Source: Nostoc sp. CHAB 5824 (GTDB lineage Bacteria; Cyanobacteriota; Cyanobacteriia; Cyanobacteriales; Nostocaceae). From it: DNA of 64,000 nt. The first letter of the stretch is position 1. Each line of letters opens with the position of its first letter. The position numbers were made by a program, and so were the translations under genes. The notes under the pieces were generated by a model. That model worked only from the letters and a program-made list of their open reading frames with translations. It ran no database searches and was not told the origin of the DNA. This document shows, one piece after another, positions 38,784-48,368 of the stretch. The stretch spans positions 558,001-622,000 of the forward strand of contig NZ_JAIVFT010000002.1 of NCBI RefSeq assembly GCF_020829665.1. Direction: 5' to 3'.

Positions 38784-39128
38784 ATGCTCAATCCAAATAT
38801 GCTGCGGGTGTATGAAACTGAAGCATTAGTGGACACTGGGGCAGTACGTACTGTACTACCCATGTCTATTGTCAAGCAACTTGGTTTGAGAATTCGAGGA
38901 CAACAGATTGCTCAATACGCTAACGGTAGCGAAGAATCTATAGGCGTGACTGAACCCGTAATTATTGAATTAACAGAACGGGAAACTACCGAAGCAACAT
39001 TGGTTATAGGTAATATCGTCTTGATTGGACAAACGGTGCTTGAGACGCTGGATTTACTGGTGGACTGTAGAAATCAGCGACTTATTCCGAATCCTGAGCA
39101 TCCTAACTATCCTGTGATGAGAATATAG
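38784..39128 (+). CDS. retropepsin-like aspartic protease domain protein, start possibly lost
   Basis: This 114-residue frame carries ALVDTGAVRTVLP, the active-site motif of clan AA aspartic proteases, with a second hydrophobic-Gly block, IGQTVLETLDLLVDC. Such short proteins probably dimerise. Homologous-looking coding sequence (VRVKIKLTNAINEALVSRG) continues upstream in frame to a stop at 38712, yet no start codon lies there; an ATA stands where a start would be expected. Either the short form is made from the internal ATG or the gene has lost its start. Confidence 0.65.
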   Translation: MLNPNMLRVYETEALVDTGAVRTVLPMSIVKQLGLRIRGQQIAQYANGSEESIGVTEPVIIELTERETTEATLVIGNIVLIGQTVLETLDLLVDCRNQRLIPNPEHPNYPVMRI

Positions 39129-39181
39129 GCTAGAACTAAAGCGATCGCGATCGCTTTATTCAGCCAAAATATATTTGAATG

Positions 39182-39973
39182 CTAGTGACTTTTTTTACCG
39201 CTAACAATTCCTGACCATTGAACTTTTTTCTCTTTCTCCCGGCGGTAAGAAAAGAAATGCTCTGGAGTTTGGAAAGTACAATAAGGTGCGATCGCAATTT
39301 GTTCTGCACTAATCCCCATGTTTTCCAGTTGTAAGTTATTCACTCGTCTGACATCCAGCCGTACCTTTCCAGGATTGGGATCTTCTCGCAAAGGTGAATT
39401 TGGTAATTCATGTAATGCACTTACAATTTTTTCTTCGTCTTCATCTGGTATAATACTAGCCCCGATTTCAGCAGCCACTTCGGTAGAGACTTGGTAAACC
39501 TCACCAGCGATCGCTGGGCCCATTGCAACTCTCAAATCATCTAGTTTGCTGCCTTGAGATTGTAATCGAGCGATCGCTAAGGGGACAATTTTCTTGGCAG
39601 TCCCCCGCCAACCTGCGTGTAATGCTGCCACCTGTCCAGTTTTAATATCCCCAATCAGCACAGGTGTACAATCTGCACTAGCTACCCAAACGGCTTGTAG
39701 AGGCTGTTCGCTGATTAAACCATCCGCCGCAGCTAAATCTTCCTCAACAGTGCTTAAGAAGCTCTCAACTTCTTGGGGAGTGAGAACAGTATTGCCATGA
39801 ACCTGCTTTAAGCGATAGACTGATGCCTCTGGTTGCAATACTTCTGTGATAACTTGTGGCGATCGCGGCCAAAACTGCTGGGTAAAGAAGCCGTGATGCC
39901 AACGTTCCAGAATACTACAAGTTAGATAGGGGAGTCCTTCCCAATTGCGCCAGTGCCAAGTGTGCATCTTCAA
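39182..39973 (-). CDS. pgeF: PgeF (YfiH/laccase-domain) purine nucleoside phosphorylase family
   Basis: This 263-residue protein belongs to the DUF152/YfiH family, called polyphenol oxidase or peptidoglycan editing factor and shown in other bacteria to have purine nucleoside phosphorylase activity. Conserved blocks are KQVHGNTVL, ASADCTPVLIGD, LHAGWRGTAKKI and PYCTFQTPEHFFSYRREK, with His and Cys residues that bind zinc. It diverges from birA across 71 bases. Confidence 0.92.
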   Translation of the reverse strand: MKMHTWHWRNWEGLPYLTCSILERWHHGFFTQQFWPRSPQVITEVLQPEASVYRLKQVHGNTVLTPQEVESFLSTVEEDLAAADGLISEQPLQAVWVASADCTPVLIGDIKTGQVAALHAGWRGTAKKIVPLAIARLQSQGSKLDDLRVAMGPAIAGEVYQVSTEVAAEIGASIIPDEDEEKIVSALHELPNSPLREDPNPGKVRLDVRRVNNLQLENMGISAEQIAIAPYCTFQTPEHFFSYRREKEKKVQWSGIVSGKKSH

Positions 39974-40044
39974 CCAAACCTAAACAGAAATCATTCATCA
40001 GCCAATCAATGCTAACTTGAACAACGGAATTTGGGTTAATTGCT

Positions 40045-40863
40045 GTGGGATTTAATCTGCAAAACTTGGAAGCAGCCTTGAAAACAGGGCGTAAGTATAC
40101 ATATTTACCATTTTCCCTCCACTTTTTTGAAAACGTCTCCTCAACTAACCAAACCCTCTGGAACTTACTCAACCAAGGAGCTATTTCAGGAACAGTAGTA
40201 ATCGCAACTGAGCAATCTGCTGGGCGGGGACAATGGGGACGTGAGTGGATTTCTCCTGTTGGCGGATTATATGTTTCCGTAGCGATTTCTTTCGACCACA
40301 AAATAGAAGCTACTGACAGCTATCAGCTAACTTTTGCTACTGCTTGGGGAATTGCATCTCAATTGCGTCAGTGCGGTGTAGATGTTGGGATAAAATGGCC
40401 CAATGATTTAGTTTTAAATGGTCGCAAATTAGGCGGCATTTTGACAGAAACCAAAGTAAACAAAGGGCAAATCACCGAAGCAGTAATTGGTGTTGGTATT
40501 AACTGGACAAACCCAGTACCCGAAACTGGAATCAATCTGGAATCGTGGCAAGCTTCCCAACATTTCAGATCGATTTCTTGTCTGGAAATGCTAACCTCTA
40601 CAGTCTTACTGGGAATAGAATCCGGTATGGAGTGCCTTTTCCAAGAAGGAATAAGCATACTCTTGTCTCGCTATCTAGATTTGCTTATAAACATCGGCGA
40701 TCGGGTGTATGTCAATAATCTTTCAGGTACAGTAGTTGGGGTGACGTCTCAAGGAAATTTACGAGTTGATTTAGAAACACATGATACAAAGGAACTAATT
40801 ACACCGGAAATTTATATTGAACCCGGTACAATCAGTTTGGGGTACCATAAATCTTCCGTTTAA
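40045..40863 (+). CDS. birA: biotin--[acetyl-CoA-carboxylase] ligase
   Basis: BirA attaches biotin to the carboxyl carrier of acetyl-CoA carboxylase. The 272-residue protein is the monofunctional type without an N-terminal DNA-binding domain. The biotinoyl-AMP loop is GRGQWGREWISPVGGLYVS, followed by GIKWPNDLVLNGRKLGGILTE and a short C-terminal SH3-like domain. The start is GTG (40045), 71 bases from the divergent pgeF. Confidence 0.95.
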   Translation: MGFNLQNLEAALKTGRKYTYLPFSLHFFENVSSTNQTLWNLLNQGAISGTVVIATEQSAGRGQWGREWISPVGGLYVSVAISFDHKIEATDSYQLTFATAWGIASQLRQCGVDVGIKWPNDLVLNGRKLGGILTETKVNKGQITEAVIGVGINWTNPVPETGINLESWQASQHFRSISCLEMLTSTVLLGIESGMECLFQEGISILLSRYLDLLINIGDRVYVNNLSGTVVGVTSQGNLRVDLETHDTKELITPEIYIEPGTISLGYHKSSV

Positions 40864-40953
40864 ATTTGAGGTTTGTTCAAAATTTCGCTCTTTGGGCAAA
40901 ACAAACCACTAGCATCATCTCTTTAGGCTAATTACACACAACTGAGAGAACAA

Positions 40954-42507
40954 ATGACGCAGCGCAATAATTCTGCCCATCATCGTTTGCATTACTTATG
41001 GCAGCAAGGTCTAACAAAAAAACGTTTTGCCTCAACGCTACCAGCTCAGAGCCTCTGTTGGCTGAGTAGCGTCAGCCTCCTCAGCGGCGGCTTTGTGTTT
41101 GCCCAAACGGAAACACAAATAGATAACATCGTTCCCACTGTTGAAAGTTCCCAACCAACAGCAGTTACAAATCCAGTTAAAAGACAGGCTGTTGCGCCCG
41201 AAGCCGCTCAAGCCCAACCGGAATTTTCCCAACGGCGAGCCAGACTCAGAAAGAGATTAGGCAAGCCAGAGGTTGCTCAATCAAAAGAGCCAGTTCGGCA
41301 GTCTACACTCAAAATCGAAGCTGCCCGACCTGTTGTTATTATCAGACAGTCAAAACCTAAGATACAAGCCTCTCAAGTTACTCCTGCACGGGTAAGACTG
41401 GAAAAACCCAATACCCCTGCCCGTTCCTTACCAGAGAAACTCCCAGAAGTTGCTCAACCATCAAATAACTCGAACAGCATTGTTAGGGCAACGGCGGGTA
41501 AAATCAAGGATTATAATAACGCCTATATTGATCCTAATAGTTATGAAAGTGGTGCTACAGGTACTTATCAAGCACCAAATTCCGTAATTCTCACAGAACG
41601 TTCCAGTGGTTGTCGAGCCATTTTGCCGTCAGGGCAAAGCGTATTAGGCGGCGTTTGCGCCAAAATACCCCAAAGGAGTGTAGCTGATTCTAATGGTACA
41701 GCACCTAATTGGCTCAAAAGAAGTCAAAATACACAATTAGCAAACGTTCCAACCGTGCGGCAGGTTGCAACTACTGGCAACACCAGCAGATGGCGTGCTG
41801 CTCAAAGTGGTTCTAATGGTGTCACCAAGAGCGCATTTCGCCCTAATCGGTTTATTCCAAGTCCTGGCGAGTTCAGCCCCACAAGAGTTAGTACAACTCC
41901 CATTGCACCGAGTGGTGGTACTTTACCTCCACCAATGGCAGATGGAAACATTGCACCCCGTCCTAGCAACGTAACTTACGACTTCTCATTAGCATCAGTA
42001 TTGCCGCAAATTCCCTACACGGGGAGAGTTGCCTATAGTGGTACGGGGATGATGTATCCATTGTCTATTCCGGCTTCCATCACTTCTGTATTTGGTTGGC
42101 GAGTTCATCCAATCACAGGTAATCAACGCTTCCATGCTGGTACAGACATCGGTGCGCCTACGGGAACACCAGTTTTGGCAGCTGCTGCCGGTCAAGTGGA
42201 AACTGCTAATTGGTTGGGCGGTTATGGTTTAACCGTTACCCTGAATCACAAATCGGCTGAACAAACTCTCTATGGTCACATGTCAGAAATTTTTGTTCAA
42301 CCCGGTCAGTGGGTACAACCTGGAACTGTCATCGGGCGAGTTGGCAGCACCGGCAACTCCACAGGCCCTCACCTGCACTTTGAAGTCCGCCATCTGACCC
42401 CAAACGGGTGGGTTGCTACTGACCCAGGCGTGCAATTACAAAGCGCCCTCAGCCAGTTAGTAGGAGGCTTGCAAACTGCTCAGGTAAGCCAGGAACCAGG
42501 TAGTTAA
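40954..42507 (+). CDS. M23 family peptidoglycan peptidase
   Basis: This 517-residue exported protein has a signal or anchor near residues 25-50, a long low-complexity Pro/Gln/Arg-rich region (50-350), and a C-terminal M23 (LytM) domain (about 375-485). Zinc ligands are H394 and D398 in HAGTDIG, and H475 in the HLH at 473-475. The full set suggests an active endopeptidase that cuts cross-links in peptidoglycan for growth or septum work. The start has GAGAGAACAA upstream. A G-rich tandem repeat follows the stop. Confidence 0.92.
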   Translation: MTQRNNSAHHRLHYLWQQGLTKKRFASTLPAQSLCWLSSVSLLSGGFVFAQTETQIDNIVPTVESSQPTAVTNPVKRQAVAPEAAQAQPEFSQRRARLRKRLGKPEVAQSKEPVRQSTLKIEAARPVVIIRQSKPKIQASQVTPARVRLEKPNTPARSLPEKLPEVAQPSNNSNSIVRATAGKIKDYNNAYIDPNSYESGATGTYQAPNSVILTERSSGCRAILPSGQSVLGGVCAKIPQRSVADSNGTAPNWLKRSQNTQLANVPTVRQVATTGNTSRWRAAQSGSNGVTKSAFRPNRFIPSPGEFSPTRVSTTPIAPSGGTLPPPMADGNIAPRPSNVTYDFSLASVLPQIPYTGRVAYSGTGMMYPLSIPASITSVFGWRVHPITGNQRFHAGTDIGAPTGTPVLAAAAGQVETANWLGGYGLTVTLNHKSAEQTLYGHMSEIFVQPGQWVQPGTVIGRVGSTGNSTGPHLHFEVRHLTPNGWVATDPGVQLQSALSQLVGGLQTAQVSQEPGS

Positions 42508-42550
42508 GACTGGGGACTGGGGACTGGGGACTGGGGACTGGGGACTGGGG
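42508..42550. repeat. heptanucleotide tandem repeat (GACTGGG)6
   Basis: Six perfect copies of GACTGGG begin with the stop region of the M23 peptidase gene. This is an STRR-type array like those at 5044 and 60715. Confidence 0.92.
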
Positions 42551-42611
42551 GATGAGGAAGAAACCAATGCTCCATACCCCATTCTCAATACCCTACTCTC
42601 CATTACCACAA

Positions 42612-43292
42612 TTACAAATACCCGTGTTCTGCTAAGAATGCGGGTGTAATGGTATCTATACTAGTTTCATCAGGGGTTGTGGTCTGTGGGTTTCCAGGGT
42701 AAAGGAATTTTTCGACGTATTTGCCGAGAATATCCCCTTCTAGATTCACTAAACTCCCAGGAACCAAATAGCGAAGATTTGTCTCGGCATAAGTGACGGG
42801 AATTACTGCCACCTTAAATTGAGAGAGTTCTGGCTCGTATGCGGCTACTGTAAGACTGATGCCATTGACAGCTATGCTACCTTTGGGGACAATGTACCGT
42901 GCGATCGCCTCGGATGCAATAAAAGTCATTTCCCAAGAATTAGCCGTTTGTTCTGCCACTAGCAATCGACCTATGCCGTCTACATGACCCATCACAAAAT
43001 GACCGCCAACTTTGCTGCCCACCCTTAGCGACGCTTCTAAATTGACATATCTCTGTTGAGTTTGCTCACCTCCCAACGTCGTGCGACGTAGCGTTTCCGG
43101 TGAAGCAGTGGCAATAAACCCGTCTTTTAAAACTTTTTCTACTGTCAGGCAAACGCCATCTACTGCAACACTGTCACCATAAGCCAAATCTTGCATAATT
43201 ACTTCACACGAATGGCTTACGCAAGTAATTTGCCAAGAATCCCCCCCTAAGGGTTCCATCGTTCCTAATGCCTGGATTAATCCTGTAAACAC
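42612..43292 (-). CDS. ribE: riboflavin synthase alpha chain
   Basis: Riboflavin synthase dismutates two lumazine molecules to riboflavin. The 226-residue protein has the expected two lumazine-binding repeats: MFTGLIQALGTM with GDSVAVDGVCLTV, and HFVMGHVDGIGRL with GSIAVNGISLTV. The last 20 residues exceed the core fold, as in other cyanobacterial forms. No other rib gene is adjacent and no FMN riboswitch was seen upstream. Confidence 0.96.
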   Translation of the reverse strand: MFTGLIQALGTMEPLGGDSWQITCVSHSCEVIMQDLAYGDSVAVDGVCLTVEKVLKDGFIATASPETLRRTTLGGEQTQQRYVNLEASLRVGSKVGGHFVMGHVDGIGRLLVAEQTANSWEMTFIASEAIARYIVPKGSIAVNGISLTVAAYEPELSQFKVAVIPVTYAETNLRYLVPGSLVNLEGDILGKYVEKFLYPGNPQTTTPDETSIDTITPAFLAEHGYL

Positions 43293-43632
43293 GGCTTTTT
43301 TGCCAAACTAACTCTATTTATTGCCTAGTTTTGCCTGAAATAAATTGGTAATTCTCACAAAAATCTAGAATATCCAAGTATATTTTCTGACTTTTTTTTG
43401 TATAGGAATATTAACACATTAGCATCCTTCACAGGGCATACTTGGGTAAGAAGGTTATTGTCTAAGAAGACCAATTTGACTTACTCTGGTTTTCACCACA
43501 AGTTCGGAGTTTAATAGAAGCAATTATAGAGAACGAATGCTTATGTTTATTACAGTCACCAAACCGCCCAAAAAGGGGTACTATTTGTTACACAGCATCC
43601 AAGGCTTTCAAAGCATTGTAGAGGCTTAGGCA
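43293..43632. other. divergent promoter region, nothing else recognised
   Basis: This 340-base gap separates ribE from the DUF151 gene. It is AT-rich, with a T8 run near 43393. No gene or FMN riboswitch pattern was seen. Confidence 0.5.
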
Positions 43633-44130
43633 ATGATTGAAATGAAAGTCGCTGGCATAGCATTAGATGCCATAACCCGCAGCCCGATCGTACTTTTGAA
43701 AGATTCTTCAGATCGGCGGGCTTTGCCAATTTACATCGGTCAGGAACAGGCTAGGGCAATTATGGGTGCGCTGGAGAATCAGAAGCCTCCCAGACCCTTA
43801 ACCCACGATCTGATTGTGAATATTCTAGAGACTTGGAATATGACTCTAGAAAAGGTGATCATTCATTCCCTGCAAAAAGATACATTTTATGCAGCTTTAA
43901 TTGTCCAGCAAGGCGAGGTGAAAAAGGAAATTGACGCGCGTCCTAGCGATGCGATCGCCATTGCCCTCCGTACAAATACCCCCATTTGGGTAATGGAAGA
44001 AGTGATTGCCGATGCTTCTATCCCTGTTGATCGCGATGCAGATGAAGCCGAACAGCAAGCCTTCCGTGAATTTATTTCTAATCTCCGTCCTGAAGATTTG
44101 ATCAAGCGCTTTGGTAATGACGACAGCTAA
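43633..44130 (+). CDS. bifunctional nuclease family protein (DUF151)
   Basis: This 165-residue protein matches the bifunctional nuclease (BFN/DUF151) family: MKVAGIALDAITRSPIVLLKD, LPIYIGQEQARAI, and RPSDAIAIALRTNTPIWVMEEV. Plant relatives cut DNA and RNA; in bacteria the family is undefined. A hairpin built from TTAGGAG repeats lies between it and the aldo/keto reductase gene. Confidence 0.92.
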   Translation: MIEMKVAGIALDAITRSPIVLLKDSSDRRALPIYIGQEQARAIMGALENQKPPRPLTHDLIVNILETWNMTLEKVIIHSLQKDTFYAALIVQQGEVKKEIDARPSDAIAIALRTNTPIWVMEEVIADASIPVDRDADEAEQQAFREFISNLRPEDLIKRFGNDDS

Positions 44131-44141
44131 AAAAGTTATGA

Positions 44142-44184
44142 GTTAGGAGTTAGGAGTTAGAAGTTACTTGCTTCAACTCCTAAC
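44142..44184. repeat. TTAGGAG repeat hairpin between DUF151 and AKR genes
   Basis: Tandem GTTAGGA copies are followed by the complementary AACTCCTAAC (44175-44184), which can pair with GTTAGGAGTT in the left part. It might act as an attenuator or terminator between the genes, or be only repetitive DNA. Confidence 0.6.
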
Positions 44185-44213
44185 TGTTAACTGTTAACTC
44201 CTAATTTTTAAAG

Positions 44214-45344
44214 ATGCAATACCGACGCTTTGGGAAAACGAATCTGCGCCTCTCGGTTTTTTCTCTGGGAACAATGCGCTACTTGGCTTCTTTTGAAAAT
44301 GCCCACCAGACCATTGAACAAGCCTTAGCGCTAGGAATTAATCATCTAGAAACTGCCAGAGGTTACGGCAAAAGTGAGGAGTATCTTGGTAAGGCGCTAA
44401 AAGCTGGGTTGTCAGTACCCCGAACGAGGCTTTATGTCACTACCAAAATCTCAGCCACAGCAGATGCTGACACCATGCGTCGGTGCATTAACGAATCCCT
44501 AGAACGATTACAGATAGATTATTTAGATTGTTTAGCCGTTCATGGTTTGAACACTTGGCAACATTTAGAGTGGGTGCAAGCCAAAAATGGCTGTATGCAA
44601 GCTGTGGAGGAAGCTGTTGCTGATGGCCGAGTGCGACACGTTGGTTTTTCCACCCACGGCCCATTAGAGGTAATTCAAGCAGCCATAAATACAGATTTTT
44701 TTGAATTTGTCAATCTGCATTATTACTATTTTTTCCAACGGCACGCACCAGCGATTCAGCTAGCTGCCGAGAAGGACATGGGCATTTTCATTATTTCCCC
44801 TGCTGATAAGGGGGGACGCCTCTACACACCACCCCAAACTCTAAAAGACCTGTGTTACCCGTATTCACCCTTAGAATTAAACTATCGATTTTTACTTGCT
44901 GACAACCGTATTAATACTTTGAGTATAGGGCCAGCAAACCCAGATGAATTAAGAGAACCTTTGCAAATTGATGACCATGATAGAGAGCTAAAATCAGCAG
45001 AAATTTCTGCTTTTGAGCGTTTAGAAAATCACCAAAAAGTTGCTTTGGAAACTGATAAGTGTAGCCAGTGTTATGCTTGTTTGCCCTGTCCAGAAAATAT
45101 CAATATTCCAGAGGTTTTACGGTTACGTAATCTTGCAGTGGCATACGATATGACAGACTATGGACAATATCGTTACGGAATGTTTGAAAATGCCGGCCAC
45201 TGGTTCCCTGGAATGAAAGCCAACCGCTGTACAGAATGTGGTGACTGTTTGCCTCGGTGTCCAGAAAAGTTAGATATTCCAGCTTTGTTGGAAGATGCTC
45301 ACCAAAAATTAAGTGGGAAAGCAGGTCGGAGATTGTGGGGTTGA
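44214..45344 (+). CDS. aldo/keto reductase with C-terminal 4Fe-4S domain
   Basis: This 376-residue protein has an aldo/keto reductase TIM barrel (about 1-270) starting MQYRRFGKTNLRLSVFSLGTMR, then a ferredoxin-like domain with two cysteine sets: C283, C286, C289, C292 and C339, C342, C345, C349. The classical AKR Tyr/Lys tetrad is partly altered: ETARGYGKSEEYLG contains the Tyr. The fusion is common in cyanobacteria and suggests electron supply from a ferredoxin-type partner. Substrate unknown. Confidence 0.92.
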   Translation: MQYRRFGKTNLRLSVFSLGTMRYLASFENAHQTIEQALALGINHLETARGYGKSEEYLGKALKAGLSVPRTRLYVTTKISATADADTMRRCINESLERLQIDYLDCLAVHGLNTWQHLEWVQAKNGCMQAVEEAVADGRVRHVGFSTHGPLEVIQAAINTDFFEFVNLHYYYFFQRHAPAIQLAAEKDMGIFIISPADKGGRLYTPPQTLKDLCYPYSPLELNYRFLLADNRINTLSIGPANPDELREPLQIDDHDRELKSAEISAFERLENHQKVALETDKCSQCYACLPCPENINIPEVLRLRNLAVAYDMTDYGQYRYGMFENAGHWFPGMKANRCTECGDCLPRCPEKLDIPALLEDAHQKLSGKAGRRLWG

Positions 45345-45559
45345 GGAGAAGCGAAGGGGGCAGGGGAGGCAAGAAAAAGTGATTTGTATCAATTATTTCG
45401 TGAAATGGTATGACTACCCCGAAACATAAAAACCCCAAAAAGTTTTTAGGTTTTAACTTCGGGGCTTTCAGCGAACATTCTTAGAAAAATGTAAAATTAT
45501 ATAAAGATTAAAAGATTTAGGAAGATCCGCCCAAGCTGGGGTATCTCGCGGCAATAAAG

Positions 45560-47391
45560 ATGAAGATTAAAAAAAAAGAAATGTCCTGCGCCAATCACTC
45601 GCAGTTTTTCGCTACAGTGGACGGGCTGTAAGCTTAGTATGGACTACTAGCCGATCGCTTACTATTCTTCTGGCGAGTTTAACAATAGTTGCTGGTCTTT
45701 TACCGGCGGCGATATCCTACATCAGTAAGTTAATTGTTGATGCAGTAGTATTTGCCTCCCAAGTTAACTCAGAAAGCAATGGTTTTGTCAATATTTATCC
45801 CTCCTTATTTTATGTAGGATTAGAAGCGATCGCTGTAATTTTACTAGCAGGCAGTCAGCGGGGAATCATCATTTGTCAGTCGTTATTGCGGGCGCTAATG
45901 GGTCAACGGGTGAATGTACTCATCTTAGAAAAGGCGCTGACACTGGATCTTAGGCAGTTTGAAGATTCAGAATTTTATGACAAATTGACCAATGCCCGAC
46001 GAGAAGCATCAGTTCGTCCCCTTTCCTTAGTCAACCGCACCTTTGGGTTAGTGCAAAATGCCCTTTCCCTGTTCACCTACGGTATTTTGTTAGTAAATTT
46101 CTCAGGTTGGGCGGTGGTGGTGCTGATTTTGGCAGCTATGCCTGTATTTATTGCCGAAACAAAGTTTGCTGGAGAAGGCTTTCGCTTGTTTAGTTGGCGT
46201 GCGGCAGAAACTCGTCAACAGCACTACTTAGAAAATCTGCTAGCAAGAGAAGATTTTGTCACAGAAGTCAAACTCTACCAGTTGGGAGAGATGTTGCTAG
46301 GGCGTTACCGCAATCTGTTCGATCAACTTTATGGCGAAGACCGCGATTTGACTCTGCGGCGAGGATTTTGGGGATATCTCCTAAGTTTAGTTAGTACTGG
46401 TGCTTTTTACCTAGCTTATGCTTGGATTGTACTGGAAACAGTGCGAGGTAAGATTTCCTTGGGAGATATGACAATGTATCTGACTGTGTTTCGCCAAGGA
46501 CAGTCTACTTTCTCTAATGCCCTTACTTCTATTGGAGGAATGTATGAAGATAACCTATATTTATCAAATCTCTACGATTTCCTGGAAGAGGAAGTACCAA
46601 AGTCTTGGGGTAAGGCAACCATTGGTTTAAATTCCCAAGATGGTATCCGTTTTGAGAACGTATCTTTTACTTATCCAGGAAGTTCCAAGCCAGCGTTGAC
46701 AAATATTTCGCTACATTTAAAACCTAGAGAGAAACTGGCAATTGTCGGTGAAAACGGTTCCGGTAAGACTACTTTAATCAAACTACTTACCCGACTCTAC
46801 ACCCCAGACTCTGGGCGAATTTTCTTAGATGGCTTGGACTTGCAAGAATGGGACGTGGATGTACTGCGGCGTCGCATTGGTGTGATTTTTCAGAACTTTG
46901 TCCGCTACCAATTTACTGTGGGTGAGAATATTGGCGTAGGTGATGTAGAACATCTCGAAAATAAAATCCGTTGGCAAACTGCTGCCCAAAAAGGCATGGC
47001 GCAATCATTTATTGACCAATTACCCCAAAGCTTCCAGACTCAACTTGGTCGTTGGTTTAAGGGAGGACAAGAACTTTCGGGGGGACAGTGGCAGAAAATT
47101 GCTTTGTCTCGTGCTTTTATGCGATCGCAAGCAGATATCTTGGTGTTAGATGAACCAACGTCGGCAATAGATGCCCAAGCTGAGTTTGAGATTTTCAATC
47201 ATTTTCGCACTGTTACTAAAAATCAGATGGTACTTTTGATTTCCCATCGTTTCTCGACGGTACGGATGGCTGACAAAATCCTAGTTATAGAAAACGGTGA
47301 AGTTATAGAACAAGGAACTCACGAAGAATTGTTAGAGGTAGGCGGACGTTATGCCAAATTGTTTATGTTGCAAGCAGCCGGTTATCAATAG
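45560..47391 (+). CDS. ABC transporter ATP-binding/permease protein, frameshifted near start
   Basis: The frame is open from 45571 to 47391 and encodes a half transporter: membrane domain followed by an ATPase with GENGSGKTT, LSGGQ, ILVLDEPTS and the H-loop LISHR. The first ATG of the long frame is at 45886, inside the membrane domain, and would drop about 100 residues containing the first helices (SLTILLASLTIVAGLLPAA). A good start, ATG at 45560 (MKIK), lies one frame off; nine A at 45569-45577 separate the two frames. Ten A would join them into about 610 residues, the normal size. Slippage, a real mutation or a sequence error are all possible. The exported substrate is unknown. Confidence 0.8.
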
Positions 47392-47424
47392 GAAAAGAAG
47401 CTAGCAATCTTTGTAAACTGAGAT

Positions 47425-47455
47425 AGCGATGCTTACGGCGGGCTGCGCCTACGCT
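47425..47455. repeat. dispersed repeat, intergenic copy
   Basis: AGCGATGCTTACGGCGGGCT continuing to TACGCT is the reverse complement of the repeat found in the Uma2 gene at 33272-33300, with one change. It lies just after the ABC transporter gene. Confidence 0.85.
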
Positions 47456-47576
47456 CACTTTCTACAAAGCACATAGCACCTCTATCAAACCATGTTAACC
47501 TGTTCGGTAAACATGGGTAAAATCTCTTTAGTGCCTAGACGCTCCGTATCATTAAACATTGTTACCCGATAAAACT

Positions 47577-48185
47577 ATGCAAATAACACAACAGCGATAC
47601 TATACCCCAGAGGAATATTTAGAGCTAGAAGAAGCTGCTGACTACAAAAGTGAATACATTAACGGGCAAACAATTCCTATAGCGGGTGGAACAGCAAATC
47701 ACAATCGTATAGCTGGTAATTTCTATGCTGTGTTAAACTTCGCGTTCAGACAACAAGAATATGAAGTGTTTAATAGCGATATGCGTTTGTGGATACACCA
47801 AAAGCGTATCTACACGTATCCAGATGTGACAGTAATAGCAGGTGAACCAGAATTTTTCAACAACCGTACAGATATTATTATAAATCCCCAAGTTATTGTT
47901 GAGGTTTTGTCTAAATCTACTAAAAATTACGATCGCAAAGATAAATTTCAGGCTTACCGAACTATTTCTACCTTTCAAGAATATCTATTAATTGATCAAA
48001 CACGGATTCATGTAGATCAATTCTCTAAAACTGGGAAAAAGCAATGGGCGCTTCGTGAATATGATGAAGAAGATGAAGCGATCGCACTTATAACTGTACC
48101 CTTTGAGATTTCTTTGCAGGATTTATATAACAAGGTAAACTTTGAGCTTGTTGAGTCGGAAGTTGATGCAGAAGAATTGGAATGA
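47577..48185 (+). CDS. Uma2 family nuclease-like protein
   Basis: This 202-residue protein starts at MQITQQRYYTPEEYLELEE; a TTG six codons upstream is a weaker choice. It has the Uma2 blocks YKSEYINGQTIPIAGGT, TYPDVTVIAGEPEF (metal-binding Asp), NPQVIVEVLSKSTKNYDR (Glu-x-Leu/Lys part) and a C-terminal coil. One of three Uma2 genes in the window. It lies 183 bases ahead of the ATPase/TOPRIM pair on the same strand; linkage to that pair is not implied. Confidence 0.88.
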   Translation: MQITQQRYYTPEEYLELEEAADYKSEYINGQTIPIAGGTANHNRIAGNFYAVLNFAFRQQEYEVFNSDMRLWIHQKRIYTYPDVTVIAGEPEFFNNRTDIIINPQVIVEVLSKSTKNYDRKDKFQAYRTISTFQEYLLIDQTRIHVDQFSKTGKKQWALREYDEEDEAIALITVPFEISLQDLYNKVNFELVESEVDAEELE

Positions 48186-48368
48186 AAGGAGCAATCGCCT
48201 GATTGTGTCAAGAAAGCACGTCTTACCTCTCATTAAATCATGATTCATATAAACAAAAACTTATTGTTCAGGGTAGCGATCGCTGCTTTTTGCTAAAGTG
48301 AGAGGTGTTAAGACTGCTTATCCTAATACCAGTCATTAACTCTTTGTTGTCTCCGGCTAGCTTTTATT

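Noticed and set aside
43293..43632. FMN riboswitch ahead of ribE
   Set aside because: No conserved FMN aptamer pattern was found, and the gene stands alone.
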